Below are positions 54,854-64,000 of a stretch of 64,000 bases of DNA, piece by piece. Below the pieces are notes generated by a model. That model had not been told where the DNA came from, did not search any database, and saw only the letters and a list, made by a program, of their open reading frames with translations. The position numbers and the translations under genes are program-made. Position 1 is the first letter of the stretch. Every line of letters starts with the position of its first letter. The stretch covers positions 1-64,000 of the forward strand of contig NZ_NRRQ01000001.1 of NCBI RefSeq assembly GCF_016583745.1. Reading direction: 5' to 3'. The DNA comes from Chromatium okenii. Lineage in GTDB: Bacteria > Pseudomonadota > Gammaproteobacteria > Chromatiales > Chromatiaceae.

Positions 54854-55504
54854 GTGAAAATCTATCTTAGTTTAGAAAAAAAGATTGTTTTAGTAAGTAT
54901 CCTGTCATTACTGTTGATGACCAGTTGTTCTTTATTCAAACGGCGGCAAAAGCTGCCACCGGTTCCAACAGAACAACGTGAAGCTACCGTGCAAGATGGC
55001 TATTTTTATCAAATTGCTCCTGGTGATACCGTCAATATCTTTGTCTGGGGTTTGAATGAATTGTCTGGTAGCGTTCCCGTGCGTCCTGATGGCATGTTGA
55101 CAACACCATTGATTGAAGATATGCAAGCAAGCGGCAAAACACCCTCGCAATTGGCGCGTGATCTTGAGAAACAGTTTGCGACTTACGTTCGCTCGCCAAT
55201 TGTCACGGTGATTGTGAATGGGTTTATAGGATTACCAACACAACAGGTGCGCATTGTTGGTGAAGCCTTAAAACCAGCGGCGGTGCCCTTTCGTAAACAT
55301 ATGACGCTGTTAGATTTAATGATTCAAGTTGGTGGATTAACAGAGTTTGCTGCCGGCAATCAATCCGTTTTGGTACGCTATCAAGGTGGTAAGCAACAAC
55401 AGTACTCGGTGCGTCTGAATGATTTAATTCGCAACGGTGACATTTCACAAAATGTCAGTTTGTTGCCGGGCGATATTTTAATTATTCCTGAATCTTGGTT
55501 TTAG
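54854..55504 (+). CDS. XrtA-associated polysaccharide export lipoprotein (Wza-like)
   Basis: This 216-aa protein has a lipoprotein signal (LLLMTSC) and the polysaccharide export domain (YQIAPGDTVNIFVWGLNEL, PVRPDGMLTTPLI), followed by SLBB-like sequence (VRIVGEALKPAAVPF). It starts at GTG 54854 behind GGGAG. It forms the outer-membrane export channel for the polysaccharide made by this cluster. Confidence 0.93.
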   Translation: MKIYLSLEKKIVLVSILSLLLMTSCSLFKRRQKLPPVPTEQREATVQDGYFYQIAPGDTVNIFVWGLNELSGSVPVRPDGMLTTPLIEDMQASGKTPSQLARDLEKQFATYVRSPIVTVIVNGFIGLPTQQVRIVGEALKPAAVPFRKHMTLLDLMIQVGGLTEFAAGNQSVLVRYQGGKQQQYSVRLNDLIRNGDISQNVSLLPGDILIIPESWF

Positions 55505-55567
55505 ACGCATTCAGCATATTTTAATGTGCCGCCAAGTCTATTCACAACTTTAATTTAAAGAACCACT

Positions 55568-57142
55568 ATGCACGAGATTCTAGGACAAGTCTTAACTTAT
55601 GTGCGGGGAATGTGGCGTCACCGGTGGTTAGCACTCATTGTTGCGTGGGTTATTGCAATTGGTGGCTGGATTTTTGTTAGTCGCATCCCTGATGAGTTTT
55701 CTGCTTCGGCACGGGTTTTTGTCGATACAAATAGCGTCTTACGTCCACTGTTGCAGGGTTTGACGGTGCAACCAGATTTAGTACAGCGTGTTGCGTTAAT
55801 GAGCAAGATGTTATTAAGTCGCCCAAATTTAGAAAAAATTCTGAGTATGAGCGACCTTGATTTGATGCAAAATAACGAGCGGGAAAAAGAACTATTAATT
55901 GCGGAATTAAGCAAAAAAATTAAAATTATGGGTGATCGCTCCAACCCATCGCTTTATTCGATTTCATTTGAGCATCGTAATGCTGAAAGCGCAAAAAAGG
56001 TGGTGCAGTCACTTGTTTCAATTTTTATTGAAGAAGCCTTAACGAATGACCAACGTTCTTCCACAACAGCACAGGATTTTTTAGATCAAGAAATTGACGA
56101 ATATGAATCACGGCTAAAACAATCGGAACAGCAACTTGCAGATTTTCAGCGTAAATATGCTGGTTTGTTATCTGCAGACCAGGGTGGTTACTATAAATCG
56201 TTAGAAGCTGCCAGAGCAGGATTGAAAGATTCGGAACTCGCATTGCGAGAGGCAAATTGGCGACGTGATGAGTTAAGTTTTCAAATTGAAACGCAAGATC
56301 AAGCGTTTATTTCGAGTGTTAACGATACGCCCTCGCAAGAAATTGAAGACCCGCGTATTTTTGCGTTGCAAACACGACTTGATGATTTGCTTTTGCGTTA
56401 CACAGAAAAGCATCCAGATATTATAGAACTGCGCCGACAAATCACAGAAAGCCAGTTACGCAACAAGCAAAAAGCACTTGCAAGTCGCACTGAACAAGCA
56501 ACTGGGACTGTACAGGCAGATACGGTTTACGGTAGCTTGAAAGTTGCATTGAGTGAAGCAGATACACAAATTGCTGCCATGAAAGCGCGAGTTGAAGATT
56601 ATGGCAAGCGAGTGACTGAACTTGAAAGTCAGATTGATAGTATTCCGCGCATTGAAGCAGAACTAAAACAATTGACACGTAACTACACCACTGTCGCTGA
56701 ACAGCATAAAGCAATGCTAGGGCGACGGGAGACAGCCCGATTATCAAAATCGGTAGAAAAAACTTCAGAAGGTGTTAAGTTTCGTATTATCGACCCACCT
56801 TTTACACCCTTAAAACCTTCGGCACCAAATCGCTTGTTACTTTCTAGCGTTGTTTTTCTGTCTTCAATAGCTGCTGGTCTTGTTTTGGCATTGATTATGG
56901 ATTTATTAAAACCCGTTTTTGATGATCGTAGTCAGCTTTACCGTGTAACAGGTTTTCCTGTACTTGGAACTGTTACTTTTGTTGATAACCCAAAAAACAA
57001 GCAGCGCAAAATGTTAATGTTAATTCCATTTATTTTAACAACTGGCGGACTAATTATTGTATTTTTATTTGTACTTTTTGGTCTACCGATTTTACGCGGA
57101 CTAGTGCAAACGAAATTTTCTTATCTTCTTAATTGGATGTGA
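55568..57142 (+). CDS. XrtA-associated polysaccharide chain-length determinant (Wzz-type)
   Basis: This 524-aa protein has an N-terminal membrane helix (about 16-36), a large coiled-coil periplasmic domain (RLKQSEQQLADFQRKYAGLL and others) and a C-terminal membrane pair (about 415-440, 485-510). It is the chain-length co-polymerase of the exopolysaccharide system and would pair with the tyrosine kinase that follows 10 bp later. Confidence 0.94.
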   Translation: MHEILGQVLTYVRGMWRHRWLALIVAWVIAIGGWIFVSRIPDEFSASARVFVDTNSVLRPLLQGLTVQPDLVQRVALMSKMLLSRPNLEKILSMSDLDLMQNNEREKELLIAELSKKIKIMGDRSNPSLYSISFEHRNAESAKKVVQSLVSIFIEEALTNDQRSSTTAQDFLDQEIDEYESRLKQSEQQLADFQRKYAGLLSADQGGYYKSLEAARAGLKDSELALREANWRRDELSFQIETQDQAFISSVNDTPSQEIEDPRIFALQTRLDDLLLRYTEKHPDIIELRRQITESQLRNKQKALASRTEQATGTVQADTVYGSLKVALSEADTQIAAMKARVEDYGKRVTELESQIDSIPRIEAELKQLTRNYTTVAEQHKAMLGRRETARLSKSVEKTSEGVKFRIIDPPFTPLKPSAPNRLLLSSVVFLSSIAAGLVLALIMDLLKPVFDDRSQLYRVTGFPVLGTVTFVDNPKNKQRKMLMLIPFILTTGGLIIVFLFVLFGLPILRGLVQTKFSYLLNWM

Positions 57143-57152
57143 GGTTGGAGTT

Positions 57153-58145
57153 ATGAGTACCATTCAAAAAGCACTTGCGAAACGCGAATTAACTGCCTCG
57201 TCTGTTTCCACTGATCACACAAGTACAGTTCTTCAGATAAATACTGAAACTATTCAGCAACAAAATACTATTTCAGATCAAATAGAAATTTCTACAGAAA
57301 ACCAAAAAAATGTTAAACAAGAATGGAACGTCCAACAAGATCAAGCAAATACTATCAGCCAAAGTAGATTTCATCGGTTGCCGTTTGATCAGCTGCGTCA
57401 AATTGGAATTTTAACCCCTGATGCTAGACGTTCTCAACTTGCTGAAGAATACCGTTTAATTAAACGTCCGTTATTACTGAATGTCGATAAAAAAGGCGCT
57501 GATATAGCGGATAATCCCAATTTGATCATGGTAACAAGTGCTCTATCTGGTGAAGGCAAAACCTTTACCTCAATTAACCTTGCAATGAGTATTGCCATGG
57601 AGCAGGATCGTACCGTTTTGCTGGTGGATGGTGACGTTGCAAAACCCGCTGCTTCAAAACGTTTAGGCATTAATTTTAAGCAAGGTCTCATTGATCTTTT
57701 AGAAAACGATCAGTTGTCCATTGCCGATGTATTAGTGAAAACTAACATTGAAAATATGCGAGTGATTCCGGCAGGGAAGCATCATGATCGCTCAACTGAG
57801 CTTTTAGCAAGCGAACGCATGTTGGCTATTATGGAAGAACTGTCAACGCGTTATCCAGATCGTATTGTTATCTTTGATTCACCACCACTTTTATTGACCA
57901 CCGAGAGTGCGGTTTTATCAGAAATGATGGGACAGATTGTGCTGGTGGTGGCAGCAGAACAGACCGTACAACAAGCAGTTACTGAAGCCTTAGCCCGATT
58001 AGGACAAGATAAAATTAAAGGGTTAGTCTTAAATAAATATCGACCCAGTTTTGGAAATCGATATGGTACTGGATATGGTTATAGTTACAGCTATGGTTAT
58101 GGTGATGCTCCAACAACTGATGTTAGTCATAAACCAAAAAATTAA
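57153..58145 (+). CDS. XrtA-associated tyrosine autokinase
   Basis: This 330-aa bacterial tyrosine kinase (BY-kinase) has Walker A ALSGEGKTFTSINLA at about 130-145, Walker A' VLLVDGDVAKP, Walker B IVIFDSPPLLLT and a C-terminal tyrosine cluster (YGTGYGYSYSYGYGDA). It controls polymerisation by autophosphorylation together with the chain-length protein. The N-terminal about 75 residues are Gln/Thr-rich and variable. Confidence 0.95.
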   Translation: MSTIQKALAKRELTASSVSTDHTSTVLQINTETIQQQNTISDQIEISTENQKNVKQEWNVQQDQANTISQSRFHRLPFDQLRQIGILTPDARRSQLAEEYRLIKRPLLLNVDKKGADIADNPNLIMVTSALSGEGKTFTSINLAMSIAMEQDRTVLLVDGDVAKPAASKRLGINFKQGLIDLLENDQLSIADVLVKTNIENMRVIPAGKHHDRSTELLASERMLAIMEELSTRYPDRIVIFDSPPLLLTTESAVLSEMMGQIVLVVAAEQTVQQAVTEALARLGQDKIKGLVLNKYRPSFGNRYGTGYGYSYSYGYGDAPTTDVSHKPKN

Positions 58146-58164
58146 CAAAGTTTGGAGATTTAAC

Positions 58165-59643
58165 TTGGTCACGTTGCGCACTAATCACAGTCAGTTAAAA
58201 ACACTGATAGTGTGCCTATTGCTACTAGTAATACGTCCGGTTCTCGCTGCAGATTGGAATGTGTCTACACAACTTACCATGCAAACAACATACACTGATA
58301 ACCTGCAGTTGACTCGTGATAATAACCTTGGTGAGGCTAAAAAAGAAGGTGATCTTTTTTTTGATGTTGCGCCAGGTGTTGTTGTGACGGGTAAAGGTCG
58401 TCATCTTAATCTGGATTTCGCATATTCTCCACAATATATTCATTATTTATCAGCACAAGCTGACGATCAAGTGAATCACCAATTACAGATGAATGCACAA
58501 TCGGAAATATATCAGAATCATTTATTTTTTGATTTGAGTTTTAGTGCGCAACAAGAACTCATTGATTCGTTAGGAGTAGCTGGTAGAGACGCAGCAAATC
58601 CCACTGAAAATATACAAACAACCTATACCTATTCAGTTGCCCCAAATTATAAGAGTCGTTTAGGAAGTTTTGCTAATTTTAGTTTTACTTTTGAAAAAAA
58701 TGGTGTGTTTTATTCTGAAGAGGGAGGAAACAGCAGCGGCTATCTAAATCAAGTTAATTTATCAAGCAGCACGGCTGCAACTGCTCTGAATTGGGCAATT
58801 AATGTCAAAAACCAAGCACTGAGTTTCGAGGATGAAACCGCTAACACTATTGCACAAGAACCTACTCAAGAATTTAATTCAGCAACTGCTTCTGTTGGTT
58901 ATCAATTAAATGAACGATGGCAACTGATGGTTTTAGCTGGTTATGAAGACAATGACTATGCGGCGCTTTCAGAAACCAGTGGTGAACAGTGGCAATTTTC
59001 TAGCATCTGGACACCAACGATGCGTACTCGCTTATATTTGTCTGCGGGGCATCGTTACTTCGGATGGTCGCCTAGCTTAGAATGGACGCACCGCAGCAAA
59101 CATTCTGCTTGGACGGCAAGTTTTTCGCGTGCAGTAACAAATGCTCACGCCGAGCGATTGAATAATGAGGCGTATAATTTTAAAGATGCTTTTGGTGATA
59201 TTGTTGTGCCGGATACCGGTGAACGGTTGACGATTCAACCTGGAACTGCAATACCAACATCATTAAATTTTATTAACAGCCAGTTTCAAACTGGTTACGC
59301 AGTTCAGGCGCGTCGTAACACTATCGGGACAACGATTCGCTATTTGCTACGCGAATATGAAGGAATGGCACAAGACGAAAAAACAACTGGCGCAAGTGTA
59401 TTTTGGACTCGTAAACTTACTGGACTTACAACCAGTCACTTAGCTGTGAGTTGGGATAAAAATCAACGTCAAAATTCTATCCTTTCTAATGAACAAAAAA
59501 GTGTTAATTTTTCTGTCGATACCGGCTTAACTCGTCAGCTCTCAGCCCGTACTAATCTCGATTTACAATATCATTTTCTTGATGGCGAACAATACACAGA
59601 AAATCGGTTTACTTTAGGACTACGCATGACGTGGCAAGATTAA
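58165..59643 (+). CDS. PEP-CTERM system outer-membrane beta-barrel protein (TIGR03016-type)
   Basis: This 492-aa protein starts at TTG 58165 behind GGAG (7-base gap); the longer frame runs backwards into the kinase gene. It has a signal peptide ending PVLA and aromatic beta-strand sequence (TQLTMQTTYTDNLQLTRDN, LNLDFAYSPQYIHYLSAQ, FTLGLRMTWQD), ending in the typical outer-membrane Trp/aromatic pattern. It is a putative outer-membrane channel or scaffold for the exopolysaccharide. Confidence 0.88.
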   Translation: MVTLRTNHSQLKTLIVCLLLLVIRPVLAADWNVSTQLTMQTTYTDNLQLTRDNNLGEAKKEGDLFFDVAPGVVVTGKGRHLNLDFAYSPQYIHYLSAQADDQVNHQLQMNAQSEIYQNHLFFDLSFSAQQELIDSLGVAGRDAANPTENIQTTYTYSVAPNYKSRLGSFANFSFTFEKNGVFYSEEGGNSSGYLNQVNLSSSTAATALNWAINVKNQALSFEDETANTIAQEPTQEFNSATASVGYQLNERWQLMVLAGYEDNDYAALSETSGEQWQFSSIWTPTMRTRLYLSAGHRYFGWSPSLEWTHRSKHSAWTASFSRAVTNAHAERLNNEAYNFKDAFGDIVVPDTGERLTIQPGTAIPTSLNFINSQFQTGYAVQARRNTIGTTIRYLLREYEGMAQDEKTTGASVFWTRKLTGLTTSHLAVSWDKNQRQNSILSNEQKSVNFSVDTGLTRQLSARTNLDLQYHFLDGEQYTENRFTLGLRMTWQD

Positions 59644-59681
59644 AGGTTTTTAAATAAAATATTCATAAAGGTGTCTTTAGA

Positions 59682-60533
59682 ATGAAAGAAAATTCTCTAA
59701 AGTTGACTAATGCGTTTACAATTGATGTTGAAGATTATTTTCAAGTATCTGCCTTTGAAAAACAGGTTCAACGTCAAGATTGGTCTCATTTGCCTTGTCG
59801 AATTGAACGTAACATCGCACGAATTTTGGCGTTATTGAATGAAAAAAATGTTAAAGCAACTTTTTTTACTTTAGGTTGGATTGCAGAACGTTATCCACAC
59901 TTAATCCGAGAAATCGTTCAGGACGGACATGAACTCGCCAGTCACGGTTATGAACATATTCGCGTGACGCAACAAACGCAGGCGGAGTTTAATCAAGATA
60001 TTCGGCGCACTAAAGCATTACTTGAAGATGTTGGCGGCGTTGCGGTGTTTGGTTATCGTGCTGCAAGTTATTCAATTGATCGAACCTGTTTATGGGCACA
60101 TGCCGCACTATATGAAGCAGGCTACCGTTATAGTTCGAGTATTTACCCGATTTATCATGATTTATATGGCATACCTGATGCGCCACGTTTCTCTTATTAT
60201 CCGTTGTTAAATAATAAAACCTTTGTTGAAATTCCTATTACTACCACTGATATTTTTGGTTATCGCTTACCCTGTGGTGGCGGTGGATATTTTCGGTTAT
60301 TTCCTTATTGGTTATCTCGGTGGGCAATCGCTCGTGTCAATCAACAGGACGCTAAGCCGGCGTTGTTTTATTTTCATCCTTGGGAACTTGATCCTGAACA
60401 GCCGCGTCAGGCTGGATTGAGCGCAAAAACACAATTTCGTCATTACTTAAATTTGCACCTTACCGAATCTCGTTTGCGGCAATTGTTAACTGATTTTCAT
60501 TGGGAACGCATGGATCGAATTTTTTTAACGTAA
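59682..60533 (+). CDS. XrtA-associated polysaccharide deacetylase (DUF3473)
   Basis: This 283-aa NodB-type deacetylase has the catalytic TIDVEDYFQVSAF, the metal-binding motif ELASHGYEHIRVT, GYRAASYSIDR, and the C-terminal DUF3473 region with FYFHPWELDPEQPRQ. It probably removes acetyl groups from the exported polysaccharide. Confidence 0.95.
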   Translation: MKENSLKLTNAFTIDVEDYFQVSAFEKQVQRQDWSHLPCRIERNIARILALLNEKNVKATFFTLGWIAERYPHLIREIVQDGHELASHGYEHIRVTQQTQAEFNQDIRRTKALLEDVGGVAVFGYRAASYSIDRTCLWAHAALYEAGYRYSSSIYPIYHDLYGIPDAPRFSYYPLLNNKTFVEIPITTTDIFGYRLPCGGGGYFRLFPYWLSRWAIARVNQQDAKPALFYFHPWELDPEQPRQAGLSAKTQFRHYLNLHLTESRLRQLLTDFHWERMDRIFLT

Positions 60534-60558
60534 CGTTTTTTATTTGGGGTTTGCCGCA

Positions 60559-61602
60559 ATGAACGATACAGTAGCAACGCAGATTCGCCAACTGACTCCA
60601 CGAGATATAAAACGTTGGGATGCTTTTGTTGAGCAACACGCAGAAGGCACTTTCTTTCATCTAGCGGGTTGGAAAACTGTTTTAGAACAAGCATTCGGGC
60701 ATAAAGCCTATTATTTATTTGCTGAATCAACTACTGGTGAAATACAAGGCATTTTACCTTTAGGACAGGTTAAAAGTTATTTGTTTGGAAACGGGCTGAT
60801 TTCAACGCCTTTTTGCGTTTATGGCGGCAGTATTGCTATTTCTAACGATATTTGTAACCAGTTAGAGCAAGCGGCTTGTATGTTAGCTACACAATTACAG
60901 GTGGCGCATTTGGAGTTGCGGCAGCGAATACCTCGAGAAACGAGTTGGCAACACAAAGACCTTTACGTCACTTTTCGTAAAGAAATTGATTCTGATCCTG
61001 AAAAAAATTTATTGGCAATTCCGCGCAAACAACGGGCAATGGTGCGTAAAGGAATTCAGTCTGGGTTAGTTAGCAAAATCAGTAATGATGTCGATGCTGT
61101 TCATCGAGTTTATTCGGAAAGTGTTCGCAATTTAGGAACGCCAGTTTTTTCTCAGCATTATTTTCGGATTCTTAAAGAAGTATTTGGTGATGCCTGTGAA
61201 GCACTTACCGTTCACCATGGCGATAACATTGTTGCCGGAGTGCTTAGTTTTTACTTTCGGAATGAAGTGTTGCCATATTATGGCGGAGGTAGCGTTGCGG
61301 CACGAGAACTAAAAGCGAACGACTTTATGTATTGGGAAGTTATGCGGCGAGCGAGTGAACACGGTTATCAGATATTTGACTTTGGACGTAGCAAACAAGG
61401 AACCGGTGCTTATGATTTTAAGCGTAATTGGGGCTTTGAACCACAACCAATGTCTTATGAATTTTATTTAGTAACCGCTAAACAGTTGCCTGATGTTAAT
61501 CCACTCAATCCCAAATACCGATTTTTTATTAATCTCTGGAAACGTTTACCACTACCAGTGAGTCGTTTTATCGGGCCATTTTTATCACGCAATCTCGGTT
61601 AA
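60559..61602 (+). CDS. XrtA-associated FemAB-like protein
   Basis: This 347-aa GNAT-fold protein of the FemAB family shows FFHLAGWKTVLEQAFGHKAY, RKQRAMVRKGIQSG, YGGGSVAARELKANDFMYWE and DFGRSKQGTGAYDFKRNWG. FemAB proteins transfer amino acids from aminoacyl-tRNA, and members in XrtA clusters are thought to modify the polysaccharide or peptide. ATG 60559 is preferred over TTG 60544. Confidence 0.93.
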   Translation: MNDTVATQIRQLTPRDIKRWDAFVEQHAEGTFFHLAGWKTVLEQAFGHKAYYLFAESTTGEIQGILPLGQVKSYLFGNGLISTPFCVYGGSIAISNDICNQLEQAACMLATQLQVAHLELRQRIPRETSWQHKDLYVTFRKEIDSDPEKNLLAIPRKQRAMVRKGIQSGLVSKISNDVDAVHRVYSESVRNLGTPVFSQHYFRILKEVFGDACEALTVHHGDNIVAGVLSFYFRNEVLPYYGGGSVAARELKANDFMYWEVMRRASEHGYQIFDFGRSKQGTGAYDFKRNWGFEPQPMSYEFYLVTAKQLPDVNPLNPKYRFFINLWKRLPLPVSRFIGPFLSRNLG

Positions 61603-61614
61603 GGCAGTTAATAC

Positions 61615-62817
61615 ATGGACGATCTCTTATTTTTGGTCCATCGCATTCCTTATCCACCCAATAAGGGCGATAAAATTCGTTCTTTTCATTTGCTCAAATA
61701 TCTGAGTCAACACTATCGGATTCATCTTGCCACCTTTATTGATCACGCGCAAGATCAACAGTATTGTGACATTGTGCGTCAATACTGTACCAGTGCTTGG
61801 TTTGAGCGGTTGTCACCACGTCGTGCTAAATTAAAAAGTTTAACGGGGTTATTCACTGGCGAAGCCTTGACTTTACCCTACTATCGACAGCAGCAGTTAT
61901 CGCAATGGATTCATCAACAATGCGCTCAATATTCGATTAAACGTGTTTTAGTATATTCTTCAGCAATGGCGCAATATGTGCTTGCTAAAGAATTCAGCGC
62001 GATGCGCCGTGTTATTGATTTTGTGGATGTTGATTCGGAAAAATGGCGGCAATACAGCGTTGTTAAATCCTTTCCCATGAATTGGATTTATCAGCGTGAA
62101 GCACGACGTTTAGGCGAATTCGAGCGCACTGTCGCGCAGTTATTTGACGCCAGTGTTTTTGTTTCAGAAGCAGAAGTACAGCTATTTCAGAAACAGTTTC
62201 AGCAAAAAGCTTCCTCAATATACGCTATTACTAACGGAGTTGATGCTGATTATTTTAAGCCAGATGCGCATTATTTATCTCCTTTTTGTTCAACTAATCC
62301 AAAATTAGTTTTCACTGGCGCGATGGATTATTGGGCAAATATAGAAGGTGCCGAATGGTTTGCACAGCATGTATTGCCCCTTGTGCAGCAAAGAATTCCA
62401 ACCTGTGAATTTTATATTGTTGGAATGAACCCAACTCCGACAGTAAAGCATTTAGAACAACTGCCGGGCGTTACCGTTACGGGTGCGGTGTTAGATGTGC
62501 GTCCTTATTTATATTATGCGGATGCTGTTGTGGTGCCATTACGCATTGCGCGGGGCATTCAAAATAAAGTTTTAGAAGCTATGGCAATGGCGCGTCCGGT
62601 GCTTGCCACGCCGCAAGCACTTGAGGGTATTCCGGCAGTTATTGGTGAAGACGTATATGTTGCTGCTGAAGCCTTAGAATTTGCTGAACAAACTATTCAA
62701 ATACTCAATAGTGATCATGCAGCAGTGGGAATGGCAGCGCGGCGGTTTGTAGAAACACATTTTTCTTGGGCAGCAAGTTTGCCCACTATGATGCAATTAT
62801 TGGAAGCAACGCCATGA
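61615..62817 (+). CDS. XrtA-associated glycosyltransferase (TIGR03087-type)
   Basis: This 400-aa GT4-type glycosyltransferase has RIPYPPNKGDKIRSFHLLKY at the N-terminus and the sugar-nucleotide-binding YYADAVVVPLRIARGIQNKV and EAMAMARPVLATPQALEGIP at the C-terminal half. It is characteristic of XrtA clusters. It overlaps the xrtA start by 4 bp (ATGA). Confidence 0.95.
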   Translation: MDDLLFLVHRIPYPPNKGDKIRSFHLLKYLSQHYRIHLATFIDHAQDQQYCDIVRQYCTSAWFERLSPRRAKLKSLTGLFTGEALTLPYYRQQQLSQWIHQQCAQYSIKRVLVYSSAMAQYVLAKEFSAMRRVIDFVDVDSEKWRQYSVVKSFPMNWIYQREARRLGEFERTVAQLFDASVFVSEAEVQLFQKQFQQKASSIYAITNGVDADYFKPDAHYLSPFCSTNPKLVFTGAMDYWANIEGAEWFAQHVLPLVQQRIPTCEFYIVGMNPTPTVKHLEQLPGVTVTGAVLDVRPYLYYADAVVVPLRIARGIQNKVLEAMAMARPVLATPQALEGIPAVIGEDVYVAAEALEFAEQTIQILNSDHAAVGMAARRFVETHFSWAASLPTMMQLLEATP

Positions 62818-64000
62818 TAAACAGTCGCGGATTTAATATCGGCTCCAAGGCTTGGATTCAGTTTGCAGGAGTAGGGTTATTTATTGCAGGGTTAATAGGT
62901 TCGTTTTGGTCAAGCTATACAGACATCATTTATATTTGGTGGCGTTCGGCAACGTTCGCGCACGGATTTTTAGTGTTACCAATCGTTGTCTATTTGATCT
63001 GGCGGAAACGTCATTTATTACAAACAGTGACGCTAGAAAGTGATTGGCGTGCATTGCCCGTATTAGGCGGAGTGGGATTAGTTTGGCTATTGGCGCGTTT
63101 AACAGAAGTCGCAGTCATTGAACAATTGATGGCTGTTGCTTTTATTCCACTTGTGGTGTGGTTGACGCTTGGAAGTGCGGCAACAAAAATTCTTGCTTTC
63201 CCACTTGGGTTTTTATTTTTTGCGGTGCCAATGGGTGAAGGCTTAGTTGAGCCTTTGATGCAGTTTACTGCCGCATTCACGGTTATGTTGCTGCGCTTCA
63301 CAGGATTACCTGTATTTTGGGATGGTACTTTTTTTAGTATTCCTAGCGGTGATTGGTCGGTCGTTGCTGCTTGCAGCGGTATTCGTTATCTGATTGCTTC
63401 CCTATTTCTCGGCGTTCTTTACGCATATCTCAATTATCATTCCTTATGGCGGCGGCTTGCGTTTATTGCATTGTCAGCTATCGTGCCAGTCTTTGCGAAT
63501 GGGGTTCGCGCTTATTTAATTGTGATGATTGGTCATCTCAGCGGCATGAAATTAGCAGTTGGCGTCGATCATTTAATCTATGGCTGGGTGTTTTTTGGTT
63601 TTATTATGTTTTTGCTGTTTGCGCTTGGTAATCTGTGGTCAGAACCAGCAATTGCTCATCCTGCTGCACAAGATACGCTGCCGCCATTGCCGTCATCAAA
63701 AGCACCATTACCAATCACGCATACCTTGGCAACATTCACCTTGGGTTTATGCGTTGTCGCACTGTGGCCAGTGTTAAATCACTATGTCGCGCATTCCAAT
63801 TATCAGCGTGATTCCCAACTCAGTTTTGTGATGCCTACAGTGACGCCTTGGCAAATATCACCAGCACCTTTTACTACATGGACGCCACGTTATCTGGATG
63901 CGGTGATGGAAATGCGCCAAGAATACCAAGCGGGTGATGATGTTAATCAATCAGTTGGCATTTATCTTGCCTTTTATGACAATACAAATGATGGTGAGTT
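62814..64000 (+). CDS. xrtA: exosortase A, 3' end outside window
   Basis: The visible 395 codons encode an exosortase, the inner-membrane protease that cuts PEP-CTERM sorting signals. Hydrophobic helices fill the first 290 residues. The catalytic residues are Cys187 (AACSGIRYL), Arg232 (NGVRAYL) and His253 (DHLIYGW). After about residue 290 an EpsI-like periplasmic region begins, as in EpsI-fused exosortases. The frame is open to the right edge. It overlaps the glycosyltransferase gene by 4 bp. Confidence 0.95.
   Translation, partial: MINSRGFNIGSKAWIQFAGVGLFIAGLIGSFWSSYTDIIYIWWRSATFAHGFLVLPIVVYLIWRKRHLLQTVTLESDWRALPVLGGVGLVWLLARLTEVAVIEQLMAVAFIPLVVWLTLGSAATKILAFPLGFLFFAVPMGEGLVEPLMQFTAAFTVMLLRFTGLPVFWDGTFFSIPSGDWSVVAACSGIRYLIASLFLGVLYAYLNYHSLWRRLAFIALSAIVPVFANGVRAYLIVMIGHLSGMKLAVGVDHLIYGWVFFGFIMFLLFALGNLWSEPAIAHPAAQDTLPPLPSSKAPLPITHTLATFTLGLCVVALWPVLNHYVAHSNYQRDSQLSFVMPTVTPWQISPAPFTTWTPRYLDAVMEMRQEYQAGDDVNQSVGIYLAFYDNTNDGE

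Overview
This window most likely comes from a gammaproteobacterial sulfur oxidiser of the Chromatiales/Thiotrichales type. It encodes both dissimilatory adenylylsulfate reductase subunits (aprBA), a complete-looking exosortase A (XrtA/PEP-CTERM) exopolysaccharide block, a V/A-type ATPase cluster and a groESL operon under a CIRCE operator. No rRNA, tRNA or CRISPR array was seen. Base composition is uneven: 10-19 kb and 25-31 kb are GC-rich, and the exopolysaccharide genes from about 53 kb to the right edge are clearly more AT-rich.

Left part (0-14 kb), accessory in character. A priA gene runs in from the left edge with a dispersed palindromic repeat translated in frame. It is followed by a broken antitoxin-like gene, an intact iscB RNA-guided nuclease gene, and two tandem near-identical copies of the sequence expected to encode its omega RNA (HEARO RNA). 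Two very large proteins built from 8-residue repeats follow (1750 and 1253 aa), both ending in EF-hand-like calcium loops. The larger one also carries seven SbsA-type Ig-like domains. A DUF4160/DUF2442 pair sits between them. A 115-bp MITE has landed just upstream of the larger gene, separating its apparent Shine-Dalgarno sequence from its start codon.

Middle part (14-45 kb), mostly housekeeping: groESL; aprBA; an AGCS amino-acid symporter; yciB, yciI and a parvulin isomerase; cvpA and a SPOR protein; crcB; hisE, hisI, hisA and hisB (hisH and hisF absent); glk; alaC-hom-radC; then V/A-ATPase genes G/H, C, I, K, F, E, A with a HicB-like gene inside and no B or D genes. Next come a fusion of an O-antigen-ligase-type membrane protein with a beta-helix domain, creA, and an ATP-grasp/alpha-E pair.

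Right part (45-64 kb), the XrtA system: prsT; a sigma54-type promoter; an ExeA-like ATPase carrying an OmpA domain; prsK; prsR; polysaccharide export, chain-length and tyrosine-kinase proteins; an outer-membrane protein; a deacetylase; a FemAB-like protein; a glycosyltransferase; and xrtA, cut by the right edge. PrsK/PrsR probably act with sigma54 to control EPS synthesis and protein sorting. The most unusual items are the duplicated omega RNA beside an intact IscB, the octad-repeat proteins, the MITE splitting a ribosome-binding site, and the ligase/beta-helix fusion.
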